From: an uncultured Fodinibius sp.
GTDB lineage: Bacteria > Bacteroidota > Rhodothermia > Balneolales > Balneolaceae
Assembly: GCA_913056235.1 (NCBI GenBank)
Contig: CAJXMW010000005.1
Location: 1-64,000 of the forward strand
Direction: 5' to 3'
DNA length: 64,000 nt
Positions 56,563 through 64,000 of this stretch are shown piece by piece (the first letter of the stretch is position 1; each line of letters opens with the position of its first letter). The position numbers were made by a program, and so were the translations under genes. A model generated the notes under the pieces. That model saw only the letters and a list, made by a program, of their open reading frames with translations, was not told the origin of the DNA and ran no database searches.

Positions 56563-57135
56563 ATGAATACTGATAAATCATTAATAAAACCATCGCTAGT
56601 TTAGCAATTGCAACAGGGCTTTTATTGCTCATTCCTTTGGTTGCAATGCAGTTTTCTGGCGAAGTCGACTGGACATTGGCTGATTGGCTATAGCTGGAAC
56701 CCTTTTGTTGGTACCGGCCTTACTTATAAGCTCATCACAAGAAAGTCGGACAAAATTGATTACCAACTGGCCATTGGTTTTGCACTTGCCACGGGACTGT
56801 TTCTCATCTGGGTAAACCTTGCCGTCGGCATCATTGGTTCGGAAGATAATCCTATCAATATGCTGTATCTTAGTGTAATTGCTGTTGGACTGATCGGTGC
56901 CTTTATTGCCCGGTTTCAGCCAAATGGAATGGCCATAACGATGTTCGCAATGTCCCTTGCTCAAGCATTGGTAGCAACAATTGTCCTGGCCGGAGGCTAT
57001 TATCAAACTCCTCCTAGTACAGTTTCCCAAATTATAGTCATCAATGGTTTCTTTATGACACTGTTTATCGTATCAACGTTGGTGTTTCGTTATGCCGTTA
57101 GGGTATCTAGAAACTTGGATACTAATAACAAATAA
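56563..57135 (+). pseudogene. frameshifted paralogue of the 54743 membrane protein
   Basis: From ATG 56563, MNTDKSLIK is followed by a shift to TIASLAIATGLLLLIPLVAMQFSGEVDWTLAD, a second shift to IAGTLLL, and a third to TGLTYKLITRKSDKIDYQ...LIWVNLAVGIIGSED...FRYAV in the frame that stays open to 57135. All parts align with the protein at 54743. The 3' two thirds are open (an apparent ORF from 56608), but the N-terminus is broken at least three times. Confidence 0.8.
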
Positions 57136-57241
57136 GTCGGTATAGACGAGACTTGTTTTTTAATTCGGCGTTCCATATTTAACATAATCAACATTCAGTC
57201 ACTTACTAGCACCAGTTAATATATCCTTCATCAAATATATT

Positions 57242-57766
57242 ATGAGAAAAGTCATCTTCACCTGCCTACTGTTCCTGATATCAATCTCATCAAGTTTTGC
57301 CCAAAACACACCATTTGACCAACAAGAAAACCTGTTGAAATTAGGACTACTGGGACCAAATATTGAGTATGAAACTCAAATTGCCCCTGAAACCACACTA
57401 AGGGCAGAAGCAGGTCTCTCTTTTTCTTTTGGATACGGAGGAAATGCTATTGGCTGGCTTTTTGAATACGGATTCTATGCCAAAGCGAGTCCCCGGTGGT
57501 ATTACAATCTGGAAAATCGCCTTCAGGATGGAAAAAGCGTTAAGAAGTTTTCTGGAAATCACCTCTCATTTGTTTCAATGGCCTTTATGAATAACCTCAC
57601 ACAAAACGAACCTAATCAATATATTTTCGGTCCGGCCTGGGGACTTCAGCGTAATATTGGCAGTAACTGGTATCTAAACCTGGAAATTGGTCCGGGTATA
57701 TCCATCAGCAAGGAGGAAACTCAGTTTGTACCTATCATCGGACTGGATATTGGTATCCAGCTGTAA
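57242..57766 (+). CDS. exported beta-barrel-like protein of unknown function
   Basis: A 174-residue protein with signal peptide 1-21 (SFAQN). It has alternating amphipathic strands ending in aromatic residues (TLRAEAGLSFSFGYGG; FEYGFYAKASPRWYYNLENRL; WYLNLEIGPGISIS; FVPIIGLDIGIQL), like the eight-stranded outer-membrane barrels of Bacteroidota. The last residues (GIQL) do not give a typical C-terminal F. Confidence 0.75.
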   Translation: MRKVIFTCLLFLISISSSFAQNTPFDQQENLLKLGLLGPNIEYETQIAPETTLRAEAGLSFSFGYGGNAIGWLFEYGFYAKASPRWYYNLENRLQDGKSVKKFSGNHLSFVSMAFMNNLTQNEPNQYIFGPAWGLQRNIGSNWYLNLEIGPGISISKEETQFVPIIGLDIGIQL

Positions 57767-58249
57767 GACAAATATTTACAGGTAAAAATATATTTCTATC
57801 GGGCTGAAATGCCTGTACTACCAAATATTACCTATTTTGCTAGGGTTTAAGATCTTTGTTGGATAGCTTCATTTATTGATACCAACAAAGGGAGGAATGC
57901 TACATGTATATGCATTGAATGTTCGGAATGTATAGCCGTTTCAGAAGAAGCTTGTCAAAAAAGAGTCTCAAATTTAGTGCATTCACGGGGAAACCGAATG
58001 CGGTGCTAGAAGGGTTAAAGCCTGCCTCAAGAAAGCAGCCAAATAATAGCAAAAATAAAGCGATATCATCTTATCCCTAATTATTGACGGGCCATGCATT
58101 GCTACATCAATGCCCACTTTGCTTGATGCTCGTTTTATGGTTACCCTTCTATAGATCATTACAAAATTCACCAAAACTTGTAGAAAACAGATAAAATTAG
58201 CCCGACTGGATCCACTGCCGAGACACTGCTATCAAAAAACTCACAAGCT
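57767..58249. other. 483-nt intergenic region without a supported gene
   Basis: The only long frame (minus, 57983-58174) reads TIKRASSKVGIDVAMHGPSI and more. It has no start context I trust and no recognised family, though it could be a remnant. There is no RNA gene, terminator or repeat of note. Confidence 0.4.
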
Positions 58250-58534
58250 ATGGCGTTTGTAATTGCAACGGCTATTCTTCTATTCGTAGTAACATTTGTG
58301 GGATACAATGCTTTTGCCAGTCAAAAGTGGCACCAGAAAAACGCAGGCCAAGAGTATAAAAAAGAAGCCGAGCACTACTACTGGTATTTTGTATACTACA
58401 ATCCGGATGACCCACGTCTGTTCAAACCGCGCGGCGGTGCATACACCCTTAATTTTGCCCGACCAACGGCAGTTATTTCAACAGCAGTACTCCTCGGAGG
58501 ATACCTTTTGGCTCTCTATATGATGTACAATTAA
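58250..58534 (+). CDS. DUF5808 membrane protein
   Basis: A 94-residue protein with a membrane helix at each end (about 3-22 and 72-91). The central block YYNPDDPRLFKPRGGAYTLNFARP is the diagnostic DUF5808 motif, in which it usually reads YYNPDDPR-F-P-R-G-GWTLNFA. The function is unknown. Confidence 0.85.
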   Translation: MAFVIATAILLFVVTFVGYNAFASQKWHQKNAGQEYKKEAEHYYWYFVYYNPDDPRLFKPRGGAYTLNFARPTAVISTAVLLGGYLLALYMMYN

Positions 58535-58913
58535 GGTAATCAGAAGTTGCAATAAACCTTCCGCCCAAATCCTTACCTACATTATTTCCGGGATTGGGAA
58601 TATTACCAGCCATCCAATTTGTCAGCTTCTTTAACGTTTTCCTATAGGGACTGGGCTTCATTTTAGATTGCAGTTGTTTGTGGCTATGCGAGTTTCCATC
58701 CAGTCTTTTACTTGTTTGTGTATTGAGAGGCTTTTTGACGTGTGCATATGTCTCATTTGCTAGACTAAACACTAATACACAAAGCAATATAGCGTGCCAT
58801 CAGAATAATTAGCTCATTACATTTTGGGTTATCTTGTTAGGTCCCAAAAATTAAATACAACTTAGTAGTTTGGGTATTTGAAGCACATGCAGATATGTAC
58901 TCAAGCTATCAGC
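58535..58913. other. 379-nt intergenic region, possible decayed exported protein
   Basis: A minus-strand frame from a TTG at 58787 reads LVFSLANETYAHVKKPLNTQ and SPYRKTLKKLTNWMAGNIPNPGN, running into the DUF5808 gene at 58473. It has a signal-like start but no ATG, and overlaps a real gene. An inverted repeat (TTTTGGG/CCCAAAA) lies at about 58818-58847. Confidence 0.35.
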
Positions 58914-59120
58914 TTATGAATTAGTCTCTGCTCCGTCCTCAAAAATTTGCTCGATAGGCTGATCAAACAGCCGCGATATCTTGAAAGCCAACGGTAAGCT
59001 GGGATCGTATTTCCCCGTCTCAATCGCATTCACGGTTTGCCGAGATACTTCCAATTTTTCAGCAAGATCCGCCTGCGTCCAATCGCATTCAGCCCGTAGC
59101 ACTTTTAGCCGGTTTTTCAT
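58914..59120 (-). CDS. XRE-family transcriptional regulator (small, YozG-like)
   Basis: A 68-residue Cro/CI-type HTH protein: LKVLRAECDWTQADLAEKLEVSRQTVNAIETGKYDPSLPLAFKISRLFDQPIEQIF. Its ATG overlaps the stop of the membrane-protein gene (four nt), so the two are translationally coupled. In such pairs the membrane partner may modulate the regulator. The palindrome at 59564-59579 is a likely binding site. Confidence 0.93.
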   Translation of the reverse strand: MKNRLKVLRAECDWTQADLAEKLEVSRQTVNAIETGKYDPSLPLAFKISRLFDQPIEQIFEDGAETNS

Positions 59121-59539
59121 CGGTACCTCCGCAGGTTTACTGCAATTGATGTTAAATAGACGAGGCCAACTAAAATAACCAGATGAGCTATCTCAGCGTC
59201 AAAAGGAATAAAGTTGGTGGTATCGAGAAGCGAATAACTAAGTCCTGCCACGATGGCTACGCCCAACGACAAGCCCATCACTTCAAGTTGAATCTTCTTC
59301 ATCAGTTCATCCAGTACATTCAAGTGCTGGATATTTACCAAGATCATCCCGATGCCAGCTAGCAGATTTAGGATAATAGCTCCGATTGTAAGTAGCTGGT
59401 TGTAATCCCATAACAGTCTTGGTCCAAAGTTAGCCACTGCCATTGTCGCAACATAGGCTCCCGACCAATATGCCAGACGGTAAATAAGTCGATTCTTGCG
59501 CGTGGACCAATCCTTCGTTTTAGCATTCTTATTGTTCAT
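59117..59539 (-). CDS. membrane partner of the XRE regulator
   Basis: A 140-residue protein with four membrane helices (about 24-42, 49-68, 85-105 and 118-135) and the loop LDELMKKIQLEVMGLSLGVAIVAG between helices two and three, which is typical of proteins encoded ahead of small YozG-type regulators. Start ATG 59539. The role is unknown; control by the downstream regulator is expected. Confidence 0.82.
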   Translation of the reverse strand: MNNKNAKTKDWSTRKNRLIYRLAYWSGAYVATMAVANFGPRLLWDYNQLLTIGAIILNLLAGIGMILVNIQHLNVLDELMKKIQLEVMGLSLGVAIVAGLSYSLLDTTNFIPFDAEIAHLVILVGLVYLTSIAVNLRRYR

Positions 59540-59563
59540 CTGTGTACCTCATTATCTAAAGTT

Positions 59564-59579
59564 GTAAAGGTTACTTTAC
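59564..59579 (-). promoter_or_regulatory. palindromic operator upstream of the XRE operon
   Basis: GTAAAG-GTTA-CTTTAC: perfect six-base arms around four bases, 25-40 nt upstream of ATG 59539. Its position and symmetry fit the XRE regulator's own binding site. Confidence 0.5.
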
Positions 59580-59672
59580 TTAATATACATCCATCCGTTC
59601 TAGGTGTCAAGTTTAGTTGACAAAATATTTAGTTTCCTTTACAATAAACCCTTTGAAATTTTCAGAAATAAA

Positions 59673-59704
59673 AAAGCGGATACTCATCGCTGAGTACCCG
59701 CTTT
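59673..59704 (-). terminator. intrinsic terminator downstream of the helicase gene
   Basis: AAAGCGGATACTCA / TGAGTACCCGCTTT arms of 14 bases with one mismatch, loop TCGC (59687-59690), and an A tract at 59668-59675 that becomes a T tract on the minus strand. It lies 90 nt after the stop of the DEAD-box helicase gene. Confidence 0.88.
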
Positions 59705-59716
59705 ATCCAATGAGAT

Positions 59717-59781
59717 ACAGATCCTGAAACAAGACCTACTTCGGCGAAATAGCCACAGCAACGTAGGCTGAATTCAGGATG
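59717..59781. repeat. interspersed element, family B, copy 2
   Basis: Starts ACAGATCCTGAAACAAGACC and ends AGGCTGAATTCAGGATG. Both ends match the element at 37239-37375, with a shorter middle, and the ends are inverted relative to each other (ATCCTGAA/TTCAGGAT). Confidence 0.75.
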
Positions 59782-59795
59782 ATAAAAGCATAAAA

Positions 59796-61361
59796 TTAGG
59801 CCACTTTTACGTGCACCTTTTTGCCTTTCACCTTGTTTTGATTCATACCGCCAATAATCTGCTTGACATATTTGCCCGGTACATCTACAAAAGAATGTTT
59901 GGGGTAAATATCAATATTGCCAATAACATTGCCGGGTACGCTGGTTTCACCTGAAATTGCTCCCACGATATCACCGGGATATACATTGTTTTTCTTGCCG
60001 ACATTAAAATACATTTTAATCATCGCCGTATCATCGTAATTGGCCGGCTGTTGGGCCTGTTCTTCTGATTCGGTTCCAGCCGTTTGCATCTTCAGAAGAG
60101 CCGCAGCAATCTCGATGGTAGTAAATCGATCATCACCTAACCCTTCGATTTGCTCGATATACGTTCGCAGACTTCCTTTTTCAAGTACTTCCACAACCTC
60201 TTCCATCATTCCATCCATACGCGAGAGACGCACGTCGGCCGTAGAAGGCATATCCAGCGGATTTAGTTGCGTTTTAATCTGCTTTTCGATGGCGCGAAGT
60301 TGTTTTCGTTTGCTCTTGGTGGTAAAGGTAATAGCCATGCCCGAGCGTCCTGCACGACCCGTTCGGCCGATACGGTGCACATAATATTCAGGATCCTGCG
60401 GGATGTCGTAGTTAAACACCGCTTCGATATCATCAATATCGAGTCCACGGGCCGCTACATCTGTACCTACCAAAATATCAATAGCTCCCGAGCGAAATTT
60501 AGCCATTACGCGATCACGCTGATTTTGATTGAGATCTCCGTTGATAAAATCAGAGGAATAGCCGCGGGACTGCAGCTCTCGAGTTACCTTCTCGGTCTTT
60601 CGCTTGGTATTGCAAAACACCAGTGCCAGCGAAAAGCCGTTGATATCCATAAATCGGCAGATGGCCTCGGTTCGGACTGAGTCGCGCACTTCTACCATAT
60701 ACTGCTCAATATTGGGCGCGGTCATCTTCTTGCGCTCAATAGCAATAGTCTGGGGATTGTTCATGTAGCGCTTCATAATTTTTTGAATCCCTTTCGACAT
60801 CGTTGCCGAAAACATAATAGTCTGGACCGGGTTATCCGCATAGGAAAGAATTTGCTCCATATCCTGGCGAAATCCCATGTTTAACATCTCATCGGCTTCG
60901 TCAAAGACAACACGCTGCAGGTGATCCAGCTTCATCGTCCCGCGTCGCAGGTGGTCGATTGTTCGTCCCGGCGTACCCACAACAATATGCGCGCCGCGTT
61001 TTAGCGCTTTTATTTGACGCGAAATAGACTGTCCGCCATAGACGGGAATTACTTGCAGTCCATCCAGATATTTACCGATCTTGATGAGTTCGCCTGTTAC
61101 TTGTATCGCAAGTTCCCGCGTAGGACACATGATGATGGTCTGTACTTCGGAGATGCTTACATCGGTTTGCTGGACGACGGGAATTCCGAAAGCAGCCGTC
61201 TTGCCGGTGCCGGTTTGCGCTTGTCCCACCACATCTTTCTGTTTTAAGAGGGTAGGGATACACTGCTCCTGCACCGATGTGGGATGTTCAAAACCCATAT
61301 CCTGCAATCCCTGAAGTATAGGTTCACTTATTGATAAATCACTAAAATTCGAATTGGTCAT
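59796..61361 (-). CDS. deaD: DEAD-box RNA helicase (DeaD/CsdA type)
   Basis: A 521-residue helicase. All core motifs are present: Q motif (about 25), AQTGTGKT, PTRELA, TPGRTIDHL, DEAD (in VVFDEADEMLNMGF), SAT, and HRIGRTGRAGRSG in the second RecA domain. Residues about 440-520 form a DbpA-type RNA-binding domain (MYFNVGKKNNVYPGDIVGAISGE). It likely remodels rRNA structure and assists cold growth. Its leader is unusually long. Confidence 0.94.
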   Translation of the reverse strand: MTNSNFSDLSISEPILQGLQDMGFEHPTSVQEQCIPTLLKQKDVVGQAQTGTGKTAAFGIPVVQQTDVSISEVQTIIMCPTRELAIQVTGELIKIGKYLDGLQVIPVYGGQSISRQIKALKRGAHIVVGTPGRTIDHLRRGTMKLDHLQRVVFDEADEMLNMGFRQDMEQILSYADNPVQTIMFSATMSKGIQKIMKRYMNNPQTIAIERKKMTAPNIEQYMVEVRDSVRTEAICRFMDINGFSLALVFCNTKRKTEKVTRELQSRGYSSDFINGDLNQNQRDRVMAKFRSGAIDILVGTDVAARGLDIDDIEAVFNYDIPQDPEYYVHRIGRTGRAGRSGMAITFTTKSKRKQLRAIEKQIKTQLNPLDMPSTADVRLSRMDGMMEEVVEVLEKGSLRTYIEQIEGLGDDRFTTIEIAAALLKMQTAGTESEEQAQQPANYDDTAMIKMYFNVGKKNNVYPGDIVGAISGETSVPGNVIGNIDIYPKHSFVDVPGKYVKQIIGGMNQNKVKGKKVHVKVA

Positions 61362-61545
61362 AAAAGTCTATAAAATGAAAAATAAGGTGTACCTGACGCC
61401 ACATATACTTTTAGTACCAGCATAGCTATGCTGCCATCCTAAAACCATATACAATCTTGAGGCGCCGACAGACCTTGGAAGGGATGTAAGAACCTGTTTA
61501 ACCAATAGGTGGGATAGAATATAACACCAGAATGCGCCAAATATA
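61362..61545 (-). promoter_or_regulatory. long structured 5' leader and promoter of the DEAD-box helicase gene
   Basis: On the minus strand TATATTTG (61538-61545) is a perfect TAnnTTTG -7 box. Transcription from about 61531 gives a leader of about 170 nt. It contains the perfect 16-nt palindrome CAGCATAGCTATGCTG at 61418-61433. Long structured leaders are known for cold-shock helicase mRNAs. The rest of the gap to 61692 shows no gene. Confidence 0.5.
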
Positions 61546-61692
61546 CGCATAAATAATCAGACCACATACTTTAAATGTCACTAAAACTTGTAACGATCGC
61601 CCGATGTGCATCTCTTGGATTATCAGAAGAGATCTATTAAAATAGCTTTTAGAGCTTTTCCTTAAAATGTCGGGTATAAAAATCTATTCCTT

Positions 61693-62082
61693 ATGGGACA
61701 ACAACAATTACTACTGGTAATCCTTGTCACTATTATTGTGGGAGTGGCAACGGTTGTGGCTATTGATACCTTCCAGAGCTCCCGAGTGGATTCAAACAGA
61801 GCAGCACTCCGTCAAGATATCCTGATGATTCTCAACGATGCCCAAATCTACTACGAAAAACCCGAGATGATGGGAGGTGGCGGACAGTCGTTCAATACTA
61901 TCTCCCAAGATCAAATCTTATCAGTGGAAACATCCAACGAAAATGGAAGCTATACTATCTCGGGATCGGGCAATACGGTGACAGTTATCGGAACCAGCCA
62001 ATCAACAGATGTTAAACTTACCGCTGAGGCCACCATCAGCACAGATGGGATGGACATCAACTGGACTGAATCAACGAAATAG
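61693..62082 (+). CDS. pilin-like protein of unknown function
   Basis: A 129-residue protein with an N-terminal hydrophobic helix immediately after MGQQQ (LLLVILVTIIVGVATVVAIDTFQSS), followed by a globular region. The layout resembles type IV pilin-like N-termini, but there is no classical prepilin cleavage site (G before F-T-x-x-E). It ends two nt before the converging sterol desaturase-family gene. Confidence 0.65.
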   Translation: MGQQQLLLVILVTIIVGVATVVAIDTFQSSRVDSNRAALRQDILMILNDAQIYYEKPEMMGGGGQSFNTISQDQILSVETSNENGSYTISGSGNTVTVIGTSQSTDVKLTAEATISTDGMDINWTESTK

Positions 62083-62083
62083 C

Positions 62084-63013
62084 CTATTCCTCTCCTACGG
62101 TTGATGCCTGCATGGCCGGAGCTTCTTGAGATTGAACTTCGGCCTGGCTCTCCTTTTCCACGCGCGCCTGCTCGGCAGGACTGGCAAAAAGTATAAACAG
62201 GTACTCCCTCCAGCCGTCAGCCTTTTTCAGATCTTTCCAAATGGCAATAAATTCATGAAACACCAAATAAATAGGATTGTAGGAGTCTGGCGGTGTGGTA
62301 ATGCCGTAATTTGGCGTATTGAGTTCCGGCTGAAACGTACCGAACATGCGATCCCAGATGATAAGTGTGGAACCGTAATTCTTGTCCAAGTAATGATCAT
62401 CTTTGGCGTGATGCACACGGTGGTGCGATGGAGTGGTGAAAATAAACTCAATGGGACGCGGCAGCTTGTCAATCAGCTCAGTATGAATCCAAAATTGATA
62501 GAGTACGGCAATCTGATGACAAATAAAAAAGGCTACCGGATGAAATCCTGCCAGTGCTACCGGAAGGAAGAAAACCACTTTAAATCCCTGTACCCATGAA
62601 AGACGAAAAGAGACCGAAAAATTATATTCCTCAGAAGAGTGATGCGGTACATGAGTAGCCCACCAGATCCGCTGTTCATGTGCAATACGATGCGCCCAGT
62701 ACCGGCAAAAATCAAGTAACACAAAACAAAGCAAGTACGACCACCAAGTGTGAGGAATGCGCCACGGTACCATATTGTAGAAGAAAAGCACCAAGGCAAA
62801 AATGCTAATCTTGGTCGCTGAACTCACAATGATATTACCAACACCAATAGCAGTAGAGGCCCAAAAATCTTTGGTATCGTACAGATCCCATTTTCTCCAA
62901 GCACTTAACCCCCACTCGATGAATACAAGAGAAAACATGACTGGTGCCGCATAGATGATAATAGGAGGAAGACCCATTGCCATGAGTTCCTCAATCGTAA
63001 TAAGTTCAGGCAT
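62084..63013 (-). CDS. sterol desaturase/fatty acid hydroxylase family protein
   Basis: A 309-residue membrane protein with about four helices and the histidine motifs of the family: HRIAHEQRIWWATHVPHHSS (around residues 110-128) and HHRVHHAKDDHYLDKNYG (around 199-216). It binds a di-iron centre in other members; hydroxylation or desaturation of a lipid is likely, but the substrate is unknown. Bacteroidota homologues are often linked to carotenoid or alkylglycerol metabolism. Confidence 0.88.
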   Translation of the reverse strand: MPELITIEELMAMGLPPIIIYAAPVMFSLVFIEWGLSAWRKWDLYDTKDFWASTAIGVGNIIVSSATKISIFALVLFFYNMVPWRIPHTWWSYLLCFVLLDFCRYWAHRIAHEQRIWWATHVPHHSSEEYNFSVSFRLSWVQGFKVVFFLPVALAGFHPVAFFICHQIAVLYQFWIHTELIDKLPRPIEFIFTTPSHHRVHHAKDDHYLDKNYGSTLIIWDRMFGTFQPELNTPNYGITTPPDSYNPIYLVFHEFIAIWKDLKKADGWREYLFILFASPAEQARVEKESQAEVQSQEAPAMQASTVGEE

Positions 63014-63145
63014 AATGGGATTTTTGACCTAAAGTTTTTATGCGATTAACATATCGTATCTGTCTGTTAATTAAAAAATTTTATTTCTGGAATGCCAATA
63101 GTTTAAAACGGGTTTTGCCACTTCTGATTAATCAATAAAGACTCT

Positions 63146-63907
63146 ATGAAAATCTATCTACAACTGCTATCAATCATCTTTTTCCTGCCTCTTTTTGCTT
63201 CAGCTCAGCCGGATAACCCGGAGGCACGTAAAATTTTTGAGGAGGTGGACAAACGTCGTTCCTCGGTCGCCAGCGAAGTAGCTAAAATGCAAATGATTAT
63301 CTATAACAGTAACGGCAACCGCCGAAAGCGCTCGTTAAAATCTTTCAGCTATAACGAAGGAGACATCAGTAAGAGCCTGCTCATCTTCAAAGAACCGGCC
63401 AATGTACGCGGAACGGCTTTCTTGAATATCAGTGAAGGCAGCGACGAACTACAAAAGCTTTACCTGCCAGCTCTCAAGCGTATTCAAACGATCTCGGCCT
63501 CTCAGAAAAACGACCGTTTTGTTGGCAGTGATTTTACCTATGAAGATCTCGGGGACCAAAATCCCGATGACTACAGCTTTGAACTAAAAGCTAAAACGGA
63601 CACGGCATATGTGCTTCAGGCTACCAAAAAGGGCAACAGCCAATACGACCATTTCCGGTTTTATATTCATCCGCAAAAGTATACGCTCGGCCAGGTAGAA
63701 TATTTTAATGAGGAAGAAGAGATGATCAAAAAATTGGTGGCCGAAAATTTTGAACAACTCAACGAACAACTCTGGCAACCCCGCAAAATGACAATGTACG
63801 ACCTCAAAAATAACCGGCGCACCGAATTAATCTGGAATGATCGTACCACTGGCAGCGATATCCCACAATGGCGGTTTACCGAACGCGGCCTTAGACGGGG
63901 GCTGTAA
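63146..63907 (+). CDS. LolA-like outer membrane lipoprotein-sorting protein
   Basis: A 253-residue exported protein with signal peptide 1-20 (FASAQ). The sequence RRSSVASEVAKMQMIIYNSNG then SLLIFKEPANVRGTAFLNI, YLPALKRIQTISASQKNDRFVGSDFTYEDLG is the signature of the outer membrane lipoprotein-sorting protein family (PF17131, LolA fold). It presumably binds lipids or acyl chains in the periplasm. Such genes usually stand beside RND/MMPL exporter genes, which may lie past the right edge. Confidence 0.88.
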   Translation: MKIYLQLLSIIFFLPLFASAQPDNPEARKIFEEVDKRRSSVASEVAKMQMIIYNSNGNRRKRSLKSFSYNEGDISKSLLIFKEPANVRGTAFLNISEGSDELQKLYLPALKRIQTISASQKNDRFVGSDFTYEDLGDQNPDDYSFELKAKTDTAYVLQATKKGNSQYDHFRFYIHPQKYTLGQVEYFNEEEEMIKKLVAENFEQLNEQLWQPRKMTMYDLKNNRRTELIWNDRTTGSDIPQWRFTERGLRRGL

Positions 63908-63942
63908 TTCAAAGTAGTACGTTAGATAGCGTTCAATTTTTG

Positions 63943-63962
63943 ATACCTTAAATTTAAGGTAT
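63943..63962. repeat. 20-bp perfect palindrome after the LolA-like gene
   Basis: ATACCTTAAA and its exact complement TTTAAGGTAT (63943-63952 and 63953-63962), 36 nt after the stop codon at 63907. No T tract follows. It may be an operator for the next gene beyond the edge, or a cruciform-like termination signal. Confidence 0.5.
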
Positions 63963-64000
63963 AACAGAATATTCAACACATTCTGAAAAATTGAATGAGG

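Noticed and set aside
58473-58787. 104-codon minus-strand frame with signal-like start
   Set aside because: TTG start only, overlaps the DUF5808 gene by 60 nt, and no family match; kept as a note in the intergenic entry.
58833-58839. GTTAGGT near 58833 as an extra attC-like core
   Set aside because: There is no partner core or conserved inner block within 150 bp; a seven-mer alone is expected by chance.

Overview
The window looks like a chromosomal segment of a moderately AT-rich, Gram-negative bacterium of the Bacteroidota/Balneolota side of the FCB group. My best guess is a Balneolales relative such as Fodinibius or Aliifodinibius, but this is inference from gene content and signals; no database was searched. 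Supporting signs are a Bacteroidota-type rRNA promoter (TTTG-N19-TTAGTTTG), mostly weak Shine-Dalgarno sites, a small histone H1-like protein, paired M16 peptidases, a PolX next to LigA, and many acidic housekeeping proteins of the kind seen in halotolerant species.

Layout. 1-406: the 5' end of a 16S rRNA gene on the minus strand with its leader, promoter and an upstream terminator. 0.5-9.5 kb: metabolic and repair genes (queuosine precursor transporter, N-formylglutamate amidohydrolase family, 2-hydroxyacid dehydrogenase, branched-chain aminotransferase, UDG-family glycosylase, PEP carboxylase, 3-methyladenine glycosylase I). 9.5-15.3 kb: three decayed genes (an MBL/rhodanese hydrolase, a glycine-zipper protein, an LpxH-like phosphoesterase) interleaved with an intact M16 peptidase pair and a DinB-like protein. 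15.5-37 kb: OsmC, the single-chain glycine decarboxylase, two secreted beta-propeller proteins, a ZIP transporter, a response regulator, a fatty acid desaturase, PH-domain proteins, two MFS carriers (one at 37.6 kb), a histidine kinase with a periplasmic OB-like domain, and assorted hydrolases and oxidoreductases. Short interspersed repeats lie at 35.8-36.0, 37.1-37.4 and 59.7 kb.

38.9-45.0 kb is the most unusual part. Four related imperfect-palindrome sites of 118-134 bp, all in one orientation, sit just after the stop codons of successive plus-strand genes: a MazEF toxin-antitoxin pair, a secreted protein of unknown function, a small secreted protein, and a TlpA-type thioredoxin fusion. The sites end in GTTRRRY-like cores and share a conserved TTATGCGCA-like block, as integron attC sites do. 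No integron integrase is visible, so I read it as an attC cluster lacking an integrase (CALIN type). The cassette DNA is AT-rich relative to the GC-rich MFS gene on its left.

45-50 kb is a DNA-repair cluster (LigA-PolX operon with a divergent Fpg/Nei glycosylase), followed by a multi-PAS/GAF histidine kinase. 52.7-53.0 kb holds orphan hairpins, two of them terminator-like on the minus strand with no gene to serve. 53.5-57.1 kb is a membrane-protein region with a winged-helix regulator; two copies of a 23-bp promoter/operator motif (ACTTTG-N5-AAAAGTACTTT) sit ahead of its two transcription units, and a third paralogue is frameshifted. The right end carries an XRE regulator/membrane-protein pair with its own palindromic operator, a DEAD-box RNA helicase with a long leader, a pilin-like protein, a sterol desaturase-family protein and a LolA-like lipoprotein-sorting protein.
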